A DNA stretch of 49,611 bases from positions 1-49,611 of the forward strand of contig CAZCAC010000062.1 of NCBI GenBank assembly GCA_964496575.1, given 5' to 3'. This DNA is from CAZCAC01 sp964496575. GTDB taxonomy: Bacteria > Planctomycetota > UBA1135 > GCA-002686595. Of this stretch, positions 1 through 7,629 are shown piece by piece. The notes under the pieces are model-generated. The model worked only from the letters and a program-made list of their open reading frames with translations. It did not search any database and was not told where the DNA came from. Positions within the stretch are counted from its first letter, which is position 1. Every line of letters begins with the position of its first letter. The position numbers and the translations under genes were made by a program.

Positions 1-383
1 AGTTTCTCCCGAGATCGATGGTGGGGGCCACCGCTTTTGGGTTCTTTTTTGGGTCTCCGGGTCTGGGGAGGGGGGAAGGGGGCTGGGGCTCCAGATATAC
101 ACAGAGGCACAGAGGCACAGAGCCTCACAGAGCAGCAGCAGAAGAAGAGGCAGCAGAAGAAGCAGCAGAAGAAGATGATGATGAAGATGATGATGGATAG
201 AAACCAGAAGATCCGGGGAAGCCGGATCTTCTGGTCTTCTCTTCTGGTAATTATCCTTCTTCTCTCTTCTTCTTCTTCTGGTGCCTCTTCTTCTGCTGCT
301 GCTCTGTGAGGCTCTGTGGCTCTGTGCCTCTGTGGTTGTCTGGATTCCCCAACCCCCGGACATCTCCCAATACCAGGCAGTAT
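1..383. repeat. Low-complexity region with large imperfect inverted repeat
   Basis: No convincing gene. A left arm at about 100-151 (CACAGAGGCACAGAG-type units followed by CAGCAGCAGAAGAAGAGGC) is almost exactly inverted at 283-334. Between the arms lie AGAAG and GATGAT triplet tracts and a perfect 13-bp hairpin, CCAGAAGATCCGG at 204-216 and its complement at 222-234, with a 5-nt loop. Apparent reading frames here translate to Glu/Asp/Lys runs and are artefacts of the repeat. The stretch lies downstream of the minus-strand FG-GAP gene, so it could end its transcript, but there is no clear U-tract terminator. Confidence 0.75.
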
Positions 384-1685
384 CTAGCGCCCCACCCGCC
401 CGGACTGGATCACGGCGTACCCCCGCTCGCTCGGAACATCGTCGTGCCCCGGAGCCCCGATCGCGAAGTCGGGGCGCGAGTCGCCGTCGACGTCGTCCAG
501 CCCGCAGAGGGCCGCTCCGAACCAGTCGTCCGGACCCCGTCCCTCGAGGACCAGGAGCTCGCGTCCGCTCGCCCCGGAGATTGCCCGGATCCGTCCACCC
601 TGAGCGTGCACTCCATCCACGCCGGCCGCGCCGACCAGGAGGTCCCCGCGCCCGTCGCCGTCGAGATCGCCCACCCCCGCGACACTCTCGAGGTACTGCC
701 CCTCGGCCCACCCCGGAATGGTGAGCAGGGGGCGTCCGTCGGCTCCCGAATACGCTCGGGCTCCACCCGAGTCGATCCCGGCGAGGTCCGCGCCGGGGAT
801 GCCGACGACGAGGTCCGGAATCCCGTCCCCGTCGACGTCCCCGGCCGCGGCCACCCGGCTGCCCAGCTGGTCGCCGGTCGTCCCGCCGTGGACGGCGAAG
901 AGGCGCTCGCCGCTCGCGGCCGAGAAGACCAGGGCACTGCCGGTGTTGAACGCGCCGACGTCGGCGAAGGGCGCGCCGCACGCGATCTCCTCGAGCCCGT
1001 CGCCGTCGACGTCGCCGATCGCGCACACCGACTTGCCGAAGTGGTCCCACGCCTCGCCGGTGAGCTCGTGCCGCGGGGTTCCGTCGGCGCCCGACAGGAT
1101 CACCACCCGCCCCGAATTGGGGCCATTCGGATCGGCGTACGGCGCCCCGACCACCACCTCGGCATAGCCGTCGCCGTCCAGGTCGCCGAGGAGGTCGACC
1201 GAGTGACCGAAGCGGCCCCCCGCCTCGGTCCCGACCCGCGTCCAGAGCAACGCACCACTCCGCCCCGAGCGCGCCTGCACGGAGCCTTCCGGGGGCGTGC
1301 CGGTGGGCGCTCCGATCACGAGGTCGGTCGTGCCGTCGCCGTCGAGGTCGCCGCCGCCGGCCACGGCGTGACCGAAGCGGTCGAAGGGGTGCTCGCCCTC
1401 GAAGCGGAACAGCTCGTCGCCGTCCCTCCCGGAGAAGACCCGGACGACGCCCCGCCTCTCCCCGGCGACCTCCTCCATCGGCGCGCCGACGAGGAGCTCG
1501 GGAGCGCCGTCCCCGTCGATGTCGCCGGCGCAGGCGAGCGCCGTGCCGAAACGGCCCGCCTCGGTGCTGCCCACGAAGACGTGCAGCGGCGGCCGCGGCA
1601 CTCCGTCGCCGGCGAAGAGGAGCGCGGCCAGGAGGCTCGTGGTGGTGAAGATCGTCGTGAAGACGACCGGGGTGCTTCGGTTCAT
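384..1685 (-). CDS. Exported FG-GAP / integrin-alpha-like beta-propeller protein
   Basis: A 433-residue exported protein. An N-terminal hydrophobic signal (about residues 8-26) is followed by about seven repeats of the FG-GAP type, each carrying a calcium-loop core DxDGDGxxDLxVGAP (for example DIDGDGAPELLVGAP). Such repeats fold as an integrin-alpha-like seven-bladed propeller that binds calcium and usually acts in adhesion or surface display. I see no catalytic residues and no C-terminal anchor or sorting domain, so it may be freely secreted or periplasmic. The ATG at 1685 is well supported by an upstream GAGGAGG ribosome site. It diverges from the epimerase gene. Unlike the two FG-GAP proteins further right, it lacks a Cys-rich tail and has the calcium-binding repeat subtype. 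Specific ligand unknown. Confidence 0.85.
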   Translation of the reverse strand: MNRSTPVVFTTIFTTTSLLAALLFAGDGVPRPPLHVFVGSTEAGRFGTALACAGDIDGDGAPELLVGAPMEEVAGERRGVVRVFSGRDGDELFRFEGEHPFDRFGHAVAGGGDLDGDGTTDLVIGAPTGTPPEGSVQARSGRSGALLWTRVGTEAGGRFGHSVDLLGDLDGDGYAEVVVGAPYADPNGPNSGRVVILSGADGTPRHELTGEAWDHFGKSVCAIGDVDGDGLEEIACGAPFADVGAFNTGSALVFSAASGERLFAVHGGTTGDQLGSRVAAAGDVDGDGIPDLVVGIPGADLAGIDSGGARAYSGADGRPLLTIPGWAEGQYLESVAGVGDLDGDGRGDLLVGAAGVDGVHAQGGRIRAISGASGRELLVLEGRGPDDWFGAALCGLDDVDGDSRPDFAIGAPGHDDVPSERGYAVIQSGRVGR

Positions 1686-1976
1686 GGGTTCGATCCCTCC
1701 TCACCGGTGACTGGATCGACGCCGTCTCCCGGCGCCGGAGAAAAGAGGGACCGATCCGCGCCGTCGAGGTACCGCCAGAACCCCCGATCTTCGGCCAGAC
1801 CGGCGCAGCTCTCCCCGATCGCGGGGAGTCGTGGGCCGATCCTCCCGGCGTCGTGCGCGTCGGGGCGAGCTGACAAGAGGGTTACAGCGAATCGGCGGCG
1901 AAAGCCCTTCGGTTCCCGTATTCCCCGGTGGTTCTCCGCCCTTTCACCCTCCCTCCGAGCCCGAGGTTTCGAGACG
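1686..1976. promoter_or_regulatory. Divergent intergenic region between FG-GAP and epimerase genes
   Basis: 291 bp between two divergent starts, so promoters for both must lie here. Visible elements are the ribosome site for the leftward gene and a perfect 10-bp palindrome, TCACCGGTGA at 1701-1710, inside its leader. I cannot pick convincing -35/-10 pairs in this GC-rich stretch. Confidence 0.35.
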
Positions 1977-3059
1977 ATGACCCTCTCCCGCCGCCACGTC
2001 CTGCGCACCGTCACCGCCGGTTCCCTGCTCGCCGCCACCACGCCCTCGGGCATCTCGGCCGCACAGGAGGCGGAACCCGGAGTCGAGCCCGCCCCCGAGA
2101 AGCTGAACCTCCTGATCCTCGGCGGCACCGGCATCCTCGGGCCGTGGACGGTGCGCGCGGCGCTCGCGCGCGGGCACTCGATGACGCTCTTCAACCGAGG
2201 CCAGACCAACCCGCACCTCTTCCCCGAGCTCGAGAAGCTGCGCGGCGACCGCGACAAGGGAGACCTCGACGCGCTCGAGGGACGCGAGTTCGACGCGGTG
2301 ATCGATACCAGCGCCTACGTCCCCGGCCACGTCGAGGTGACCGCCGGGATCGCCGCCGAGCACGCGCGGCAGTACGTGATCCTCTCCTCCATCAGCGTCT
2401 ACGCCGACCACGGGATCCCGAACGCCGACGAGCACACGCCGGTCGCCGAGATCACCGACGAGGTCGCGGCGACGATGTCCACCATCGCCGAGTCGCTCGC
2501 GCACTACGGAGCGATGAAGGCGCGCTGCGAGGTGGCCGCGAAGGAAGCGATGCCCGGCAAGGTGACGGTGATCCGCCCGGGGCTGATCAGCGGCCCGGGG
2601 GACTACTCCGACCGCTTCGGCTACTGGGCGGTGCGGGTGGCGCGGGGCGGAGAGGTGCTCGCTCCCGGGACGGGACGCGATCCGGTGCAGTACATCGACG
2701 TGCGCGATCTCGGCGAGTGGATCATCCGTTGCCTCGAGGGGCAGGTGACCGGCACCTTCAACGCGATCACGCCGGGCGGTCGCTTCGACATGATGCAGCT
2801 CCTGCACGGGATGAAGGCCTCGGTGGTGACCGGCGCGGGCTTCCACCTCGCCAGCGCCGACGCCGCGATCGCCGCGGGGCTCTCGTACCGGCCGCTGGCC
2901 CGCACCGCCGCCGACACCGTCGCGTGGTACGAGGAGGAGAAGGGAACCGACTATCGCTTCGGGGCGCGGTCGGGCCTGACCCGGGAGCGGGAAGCCGAGC
3001 TGCTCGAAGTGTGGAAGGAGGCCGATGCTGGAGACGAGGACGCGGCCGGGGGGCGGTGA
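1977..3059 (+). CDS. Tat-exported NAD-dependent epimerase/dehydratase (extended SDR)
   Basis: A 360-residue protein of the extended short-chain dehydrogenase family. The start at 1977 gives MTLSRRHVLRTVTAGSLLAA, a twin-arginine signal (SRRHVLR) with a hydrophobic stretch, so the enzyme is probably folded with its cofactor and exported. Around residue 45 the Rossmann motif GGTGILG binds NAD(P). The active-site YxxxK appears as YGAMK and SSISVY supplies the usual Ser. The sequence resembles NAD-dependent epimerases acting on nucleotide sugars or other sugars. Export by Tat is unusual for a nucleotide-sugar enzyme, since its substrates are cytoplasmic, so a different substrate is likely. The open frame extends far upstream, but that part overlaps the opposite gene antisense and has no signal. 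Confidence 0.85.
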   Translation: MTLSRRHVLRTVTAGSLLAATTPSGISAAQEAEPGVEPAPEKLNLLILGGTGILGPWTVRAALARGHSMTLFNRGQTNPHLFPELEKLRGDRDKGDLDALEGREFDAVIDTSAYVPGHVEVTAGIAAEHARQYVILSSISVYADHGIPNADEHTPVAEITDEVAATMSTIAESLAHYGAMKARCEVAAKEAMPGKVTVIRPGLISGPGDYSDRFGYWAVRVARGGEVLAPGTGRDPVQYIDVRDLGEWIIRCLEGQVTGTFNAITPGGRFDMMQLLHGMKASVVTGAGFHLASADAAIAAGLSYRPLARTAADTVAWYEEEKGTDYRFGARSGLTREREAELLEVWKEADAGDEDAAGGR

Positions 3060-3255
3060 CCACCCCGGCTTCGCAACGGCGGGCCCGAATCTCCAGTTCT
3101 CCGGGAGTGGAGAGCTCGAAGCGGGGACGGCTCCTGTCGGCAACGGAGCGGCCGGCCGTGTTGACTGGTGCCGGATCGTTCGCTAACACTCGCGATGCTG
3201 TTCGGACCAGGGATCCGCGGGAGACGCGGCCCGGTCGACGACTGTCAGAGGGAGC

Positions 3256-3954
3256 ATGGCCAAGAAGGTGCAAGGAATCGGCTCGACCTCGAAGGCTCTC
3301 GTGAGAGAGCTTCGAGCGCTGGATCAGCAGACCGCTCCGGTGCTTCGAGCGCTCCTGCGGCGATGGTCTCGGCAGCTGGCCGACGCGAGCGGACGGGATA
3401 TCATCCGTGTTGCCCTCGATCTCCTGGAGCTCGATGACGGGGCGTACCGCTCCATCGGGTGTGCGCTCATCCATCAACACCAGGAGGCCCGCAACGAGCT
3501 ACGGCCGCGGACGATCGAACGCCTTGGTCGCGGCATGGACAACTGGGGCGATGTGGACACGTTCGCGGTGTACATCTCCGGGCCGGCGTGGCGTAGGGGG
3601 AATCTGACCGACGGCCATATCCACCGCTGGGCGCGATCGAAGGACCGCTGGTGGAGGCGAGCCGCCCTGGTGTCCACGGTTCCGCTGAATCGCAAATCGG
3701 CTGGAGGAACCGGCGATACGCCTCGGACCCTGGAGGTTTGCCGCATGCTGGTGGACGACCGCGACGACATGGTGGTCAAGGCGATGTCGTGGGCGCTGCG
3801 CGACTTGATCGCGCGCGATGCCAAGGCGGTGCGTCGATTCCTGACGACGTACAGGGGCAGGCTGGCTGCGCGCGTCGTGCGCGAGGTCGACAACAAGCTC
3901 ACCACGGGCGTGAAGAACCCCCGCAGACGCAAGCCACCGAAGGCAAGTCGATGA
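3256..3954 (+). CDS. AlkD-like DNA alkylation repair protein (HEAT-like repeats)
   Basis: A 232-residue protein resembling the AlkC/AlkD superfamily of DNA glycosylases, which remove positively charged alkylpurines using stacked HEAT-like helices. Typical features are DNWGDVDTF (the segment around the family catalytic Asp), ISGPAWRRG, RSKDRWWRRAALVSTVPL and VVKAMSWALRDL. The length matches the family (220-240 residues). The basic C-terminus (KNPRRRKPPKASR) fits DNA contact. The start at 3256 has AGAGGGA just upstream. The protein is soluble with no signal, so it is cytoplasmic. It stands alone, flanked by 196 and 107 bp of non-coding DNA, with no evident functional link to the exported proteins around it. 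Confidence 0.8.
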   Translation: MAKKVQGIGSTSKALVRELRALDQQTAPVLRALLRRWSRQLADASGRDIIRVALDLLELDDGAYRSIGCALIHQHQEARNELRPRTIERLGRGMDNWGDVDTFAVYISGPAWRRGNLTDGHIHRWARSKDRWWRRAALVSTVPLNRKSAGGTGDTPRTLEVCRMLVDDRDDMVVKAMSWALRDLIARDAKAVRRFLTTYRGRLAARVVREVDNKLTTGVKNPRRRKPPKASR

Positions 3955-4061
3955 CCTGTGTCGCTGTCTGGCGAAGCTCCGAGAACCGTGGGCGTGGCGA
4001 CCATCCCGGAATCCCGAAAGTGTGATAGCATCGAGGGCGTCCACGGACCAAGGAGGTTTCC

Positions 4062-5726
4062 ATGAAGCTCGCTCGAGTCCTGCCGCTCGGTCCCGCACTC
4101 CTCGCCTGGGCCCTCACCGTCGACGACGCGACGGCCCGACCCGGGCCGGGGGACACGGTCTGTTACTCCGAGCAGGCCTTCATCGAGAACTTCGCGGACA
4201 ACTCCTTCGGCAGCCCGGTCGCGGTCGACGGCGACACCGTGCTGATCAGCGCGGCGCACGAGGACGACGTCGGTGCGGTCTACGTCTATGTGAAGAGCGG
4301 GACGACGTGGAGCCAGCAGGCGAGATTGCAGCCGAACAATCTCTACTTCGACGAGCAGTTCGGGATCTCCGTCTCGATCGACGGCGACGTAGCGGTGATC
4401 GGCGCCTGGCAAGGTGGATACAACCCCTACGGGCCTCCCGGGGCGGCCTACGTCTACACCCGCACCGGTACCAGCTGGACACTCGCCCAGGAGCTCACCG
4501 GCAGCGGCATCAAGGAGTACAGCTTCTTCGGCGTATCGGTCGCGGTCTCCGGGAACACGATCGCCGTGGGAGCGGACTACGACAACGACGTCTACGTCTA
4601 CCGATACGATGGTGCGTTCTGGACGGAGCGCGCGATCCTCTCGAGTCCGGTGGGTTCCGGCCTGTTCGGGAACGCGCTTGCACTGGAGGAGTCCCCCGGC
4701 GGCAGCACGCTGGTCATCGGAGTGCCGCTGGCCGACACGCACGGCGCCGACGCCGGGACCGCGTTCGTCTACACCGGCAACGGCGCGAGCTGGAGCGTGC
4801 AGGCGGAGCTCATCGGGACCGGTCCCTGGCTCGATCGCAACTTCGGCGGCAGCCTGGCGCTCGACGGCGATACGGCGGTGATCGGTGCCGCCAATCTCCG
4901 CGCCGCATTCGGGGGGCGCCCCGGCGGCGCCTTCGTCTACGCGCGCCGGGCCGGCACCTGGAGCTTGCAGGGAATGCTGCTGCCTCCCGGTGGAGGAGAC
5001 GACGGCGATGGCTTCGGAACCTCGGTGGCGGTGGAGGGCGATCTCGTGGTCGCCGGCGCGCCCGGAGAGGACGACCCCGCGAAGCTGGATGCCGGCGCGG
5101 TGCACGTCTTCTCCCGCTCCGGGATCACCTGGGAGCGCCAGCCTCCCGTCCTGCCCAGCGGAGATCCGACCTTGCGGCGCGGTCTGGGCCGCGGGGTGGC
5201 GATCTCCGGCGAGACGATCGTCGCGGGAGCGCCGTACTCGAGCGAGCGGGACGTGCGGGTCTTCGTACCCAAGGAGCCGGTAGGGGTCGCCTACTGTCAC
5301 TGCTCGACGGCGCACTGCGGCAACCCCGATCCGGACGCGGGCTGCGCGAACTCCACCGGCGCGGGCGCGCTGCTCTCCGCGCAGGGGATCCCCGCGAACG
5401 GCGACGTCGATCTCCTGGTCGAAGGAGCGATCCCCGATCAGTTCGCGCTCTTCTTCGAAGCGGAGAACGAGATACACGCGCCCTTCGGGGACGGCTACCT
5501 CTGCGCGTACGGGAACCTGATCCGCTTCACCCAGATTCCGATCCAGGTCGAGTGGGACGGCACGACCGCCTTCGGCCCCTGCTTCGGCTGGCCGACGATC
5601 CCCGAAGTGACCGGGGTGGTGCCCGGCTCCGGCGTCACGAAGCGCTACCAGCTCTGGTACCGCGACCCGACCGGGCCGTGCGGGACCGGGTCGAACACGA
5701 CGAACGCGCTGGCGATCACATGGTGA
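4062..5726 (+). CDS. Exported FG-GAP repeat protein with Cys-rich C-terminal domain (paralogue 1)
   Basis: A 554-residue secreted protein. The ATG at 4062 has an excellent AAGGAGG site (about 4050-4056) and a signal peptide ending near ATARPGPG. Residues about 45-400 hold seven propeller repeats of the form FGxSVAxxGDTxxVGA followed by GAxYVYxRxGxxW, the FG-GAP subtype without a strong calcium loop. From residue about 407 the tail is different. It has several cysteines (YCHCSTAHCGN, AGCANSTGAGALL), PFGDGYLCAYGN and a closing WYRDPTGPCGTG segment that ends in Trp. This tail recurs on unrelated secreted proteins of Planctomycetota-like genomes and is probably a lectin-like or surface-anchoring fold (inference). 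It is followed by a close paralogue in the same orientation, which suggests tandem duplication. Confidence 0.85.
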   Translation: MKLARVLPLGPALLAWALTVDDATARPGPGDTVCYSEQAFIENFADNSFGSPVAVDGDTVLISAAHEDDVGAVYVYVKSGTTWSQQARLQPNNLYFDEQFGISVSIDGDVAVIGAWQGGYNPYGPPGAAYVYTRTGTSWTLAQELTGSGIKEYSFFGVSVAVSGNTIAVGADYDNDVYVYRYDGAFWTERAILSSPVGSGLFGNALALEESPGGSTLVIGVPLADTHGADAGTAFVYTGNGASWSVQAELIGTGPWLDRNFGGSLALDGDTAVIGAANLRAAFGGRPGGAFVYARRAGTWSLQGMLLPPGGGDDGDGFGTSVAVEGDLVVAGAPGEDDPAKLDAGAVHVFSRSGITWERQPPVLPSGDPTLRRGLGRGVAISGETIVAGAPYSSERDVRVFVPKEPVGVAYCHCSTAHCGNPDPDAGCANSTGAGALLSAQGIPANGDVDLLVEGAIPDQFALFFEAENEIHAPFGDGYLCAYGNLIRFTQIPIQVEWDGTTAFGPCFGWPTIPEVTGVVPGSGVTKRYQLWYRDPTGPCGTGSNTTNALAITW

Positions 5727-5920
5727 GTGACCGTACGGTACCCGGTACGAATCCGCCGCCATCCTCCCGGGGCACGGCTTCGTCGTGCTGGTCCGGGTGG
5801 AGAGGTTGACCCTCGCACGGAAATCCCCCGGAAGGGGACGACGAAGTTGCCCTTGCCGGCATCGATGAGGTGGTGGGGGAGCACCCTCCCGTCCCCGGTC
5901 TCGATCCAGGAGCCATCCCG

Positions 5921-7516
5921 ATGCGAAGACACTCCCTCTGGCTCGGCCAGCTGCTCTTCCTCTTCTTCACCCCGGAGGCGCTCCCCAGCCCCGCCTCGCA
6001 GGATTGCGCCATCTGCTACGTCGAGCAGGAACGATTCGAGTTCGACTTCCCTGTCCACTCCGTGGCCATCGACAACGAGACGATGGTCCTCGGCTCCTAC
6101 GGCCTGGCCCACGACGGCCGCGCGTTCGTCTACGTTCGCACGGGAACGACCTGGGCTCTCCAGGCGGAGCTGGTTCCCCACGACGGGAGCTCCGAGGGAG
6201 CCCAGTTCGGCTACTCCGTCGGCCTCTCCGGCGACACGGTGGTGGTGGGGGCCCCTCGGGCCGACGGCGTGGGCACGTGGTATCCGAGTGGAGTGATCGA
6301 GGTCTTCGTCCGAAGCGGCAACACCTGGTGGTACGACACGTCCCTCGTCGGTAGCGCCACGGGGGACGATCACTACTTCGGAATCTCGGTCGCGATCTCC
6401 GGGGATACGATCGCCGTCGGCGCGGACTGGGGCGGGGACGCCTTCGTCCTCGAGCGAGGCCCCGCCGGCTGGTCGGAGACCTCCAGCTTCCTGGGGGAGT
6501 ACGTCGGCGGGAGAATCGCGCTGGGGGAGACACCGACGGGAACCACCCTGCTCTTCAACGCCGCCGGCGGGATCCGCGTCTATCAGAAATCGGGAAGCTC
6601 GTGGATCCTGCGGGACCTGATCGACAGGAACGGCACGCCGGCGATCTCGGGGGACTCTATCCTCGTGGGAGACGCGCTTGCCGACCTCGGGGGCAGCCAG
6701 CCCGGGAAGGCCTGGGTGTACCGCCACGACGGGATCGAGTGGGGCCTCGAGCAGCAGCTGGTCGCTCCCGACGTCGGGGATGGGGATCGGTTCGGCCGGG
6801 CGGTTGCGATCGAGGGGGACCTGGCGATCGTCGGTGCTCCGGGCAGCTCCGGATCGGCCCACCCGGAAGGGCTGGCGCACGTGTTCTCCCGCCAGGGAGC
6901 CTCGTGGAGCGTTCACGCCCCCATCACTCCACCTTCCATCCCCGCGGTCGACATCTTCGAGTTCGGGGGGAACATCGCGATCTCCGACGCCACGGTAGTC
7001 GCTGGCGCCAAGAGCTCGTCCTTCCCCCTGAAACCGTACGAGGGTGGCATCTACGATCCCAAGCGTGCGACGGGCGTCGCGTACTGCACTTGCGGAAGTC
7101 CCCACTGCGGAAACCGCGACCCGCGCGCGGGCTGCGCGAACTCGACGGGGGAGGGGGCGACCCTCACCGCACAGGGGATCCCGGCGAACGCCGACGTCGA
7201 CCTTCTGGTCTCGAACGCCATCCCGAACCAGTTCGGCCTCTTCTTCCAGGCGGACAACGCCATTCAAGCCCCCTTCGGTGACGGCTTCCTCTGCACGTAC
7301 GGCAACCTGATCCGACTGATGCAGGTCCCGATCCAGACCGATCCACTCGGGGCGGCGCGCTTCGGCCCATGCTTCGGCGATGCGACGATCCCCGAGCTGA
7401 CCGGGGTGGTGCCCGGATCCGGCGAGACGAAGCGCTACCAGATCTGGTACCGCGACCCGGCCGGTCCGTGCGGGACCGGGTCGAACACGACCAACGCCCT
7501 GGCGATCGCCTGGTGA
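5921..7516 (+). CDS. Exported FG-GAP repeat protein with Cys-rich C-terminal domain (paralogue 2)
   Basis: A 531-residue tandem paralogue of the preceding gene. I chose the ATG at 5921 because AGGAG lies at 5908-5912 and a signal peptide (MRRHSLWLGQLLFLFF) starts there. A longer reading from 5870 adds residues with no signal character. The propeller repeats (FGYSVGLSGDTVVVGA, FGISVAISGDTIAVGA, FGRAVAIEGDLAIVGA) are followed by the same tail as in the first copy: YCTCGSPHCGN, GCANSTGEGATL, PFGDGFLCTYGN and WYRDPAGPCGTG. The tails are far more alike than the propellers, so the tail is under stronger constraint or was recently converted. The gene ends 46 bp before a strong terminator hairpin shared with the convergent cytochrome gene. 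Confidence 0.85.
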   Translation: MRRHSLWLGQLLFLFFTPEALPSPASQDCAICYVEQERFEFDFPVHSVAIDNETMVLGSYGLAHDGRAFVYVRTGTTWALQAELVPHDGSSEGAQFGYSVGLSGDTVVVGAPRADGVGTWYPSGVIEVFVRSGNTWWYDTSLVGSATGDDHYFGISVAISGDTIAVGADWGGDAFVLERGPAGWSETSSFLGEYVGGRIALGETPTGTTLLFNAAGGIRVYQKSGSSWILRDLIDRNGTPAISGDSILVGDALADLGGSQPGKAWVYRHDGIEWGLEQQLVAPDVGDGDRFGRAVAIEGDLAIVGAPGSSGSAHPEGLAHVFSRQGASWSVHAPITPPSIPAVDIFEFGGNIAISDATVVAGAKSSSFPLKPYEGGIYDPKRATGVAYCTCGSPHCGNRDPRAGCANSTGEGATLTAQGIPANADVDLLVSNAIPNQFGLFFQADNAIQAPFGDGFLCTYGNLIRLMQVPIQTDPLGAARFGPCFGDATIPELTGVVPGSGETKRYQIWYRDPAGPCGTGSNTTNALAIAW

Positions 7517-7562
7517 GCGGCGGGGGCGAGAAGAGGATTCCCAATCGACCCCCTGGTAAGCA

Positions 7563-7604
7563 GCAGCCCTCGCCGATCCGCCTTGGCGGAACGGCGAGGG
7601 CTGC
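7563..7604. terminator. Bidirectional terminator hairpin between convergent genes
   Basis: GCAGCCCTCGCCG at 7563-7575 is perfectly complementary to CGGCGAGGGCTGC at 7592-7604. The 16-nt loop can itself pair (TCCGCC with GGCGGA), extending the stem. It sits between the 3' ends of the rightward FG-GAP gene (7516) and the leftward octahaem gene (7630), where a shared terminator is expected. No U-tract follows, which is common in GC-rich genomes. Confidence 0.75.
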
Positions 7605-7629
7605 GTATCGGAGCGCGAACTGACTCGGA

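Noticed and set aside
37..309. Short frames encoding Glu/Asp- or Lys/Met-rich peptides in the first 300 bp
   Set aside because: They translate a simple triplet repeat inside an inverted repeat and have no domain, signal or ribosome site.
306..1976. Long rightward extension of the epimerase frame over the FG-GAP gene
   Set aside because: It is antisense to a well-supported gene. Its residues are low-complexity shadows of the DxDGDG repeats, and a Tat signal marks the true start at 1977.
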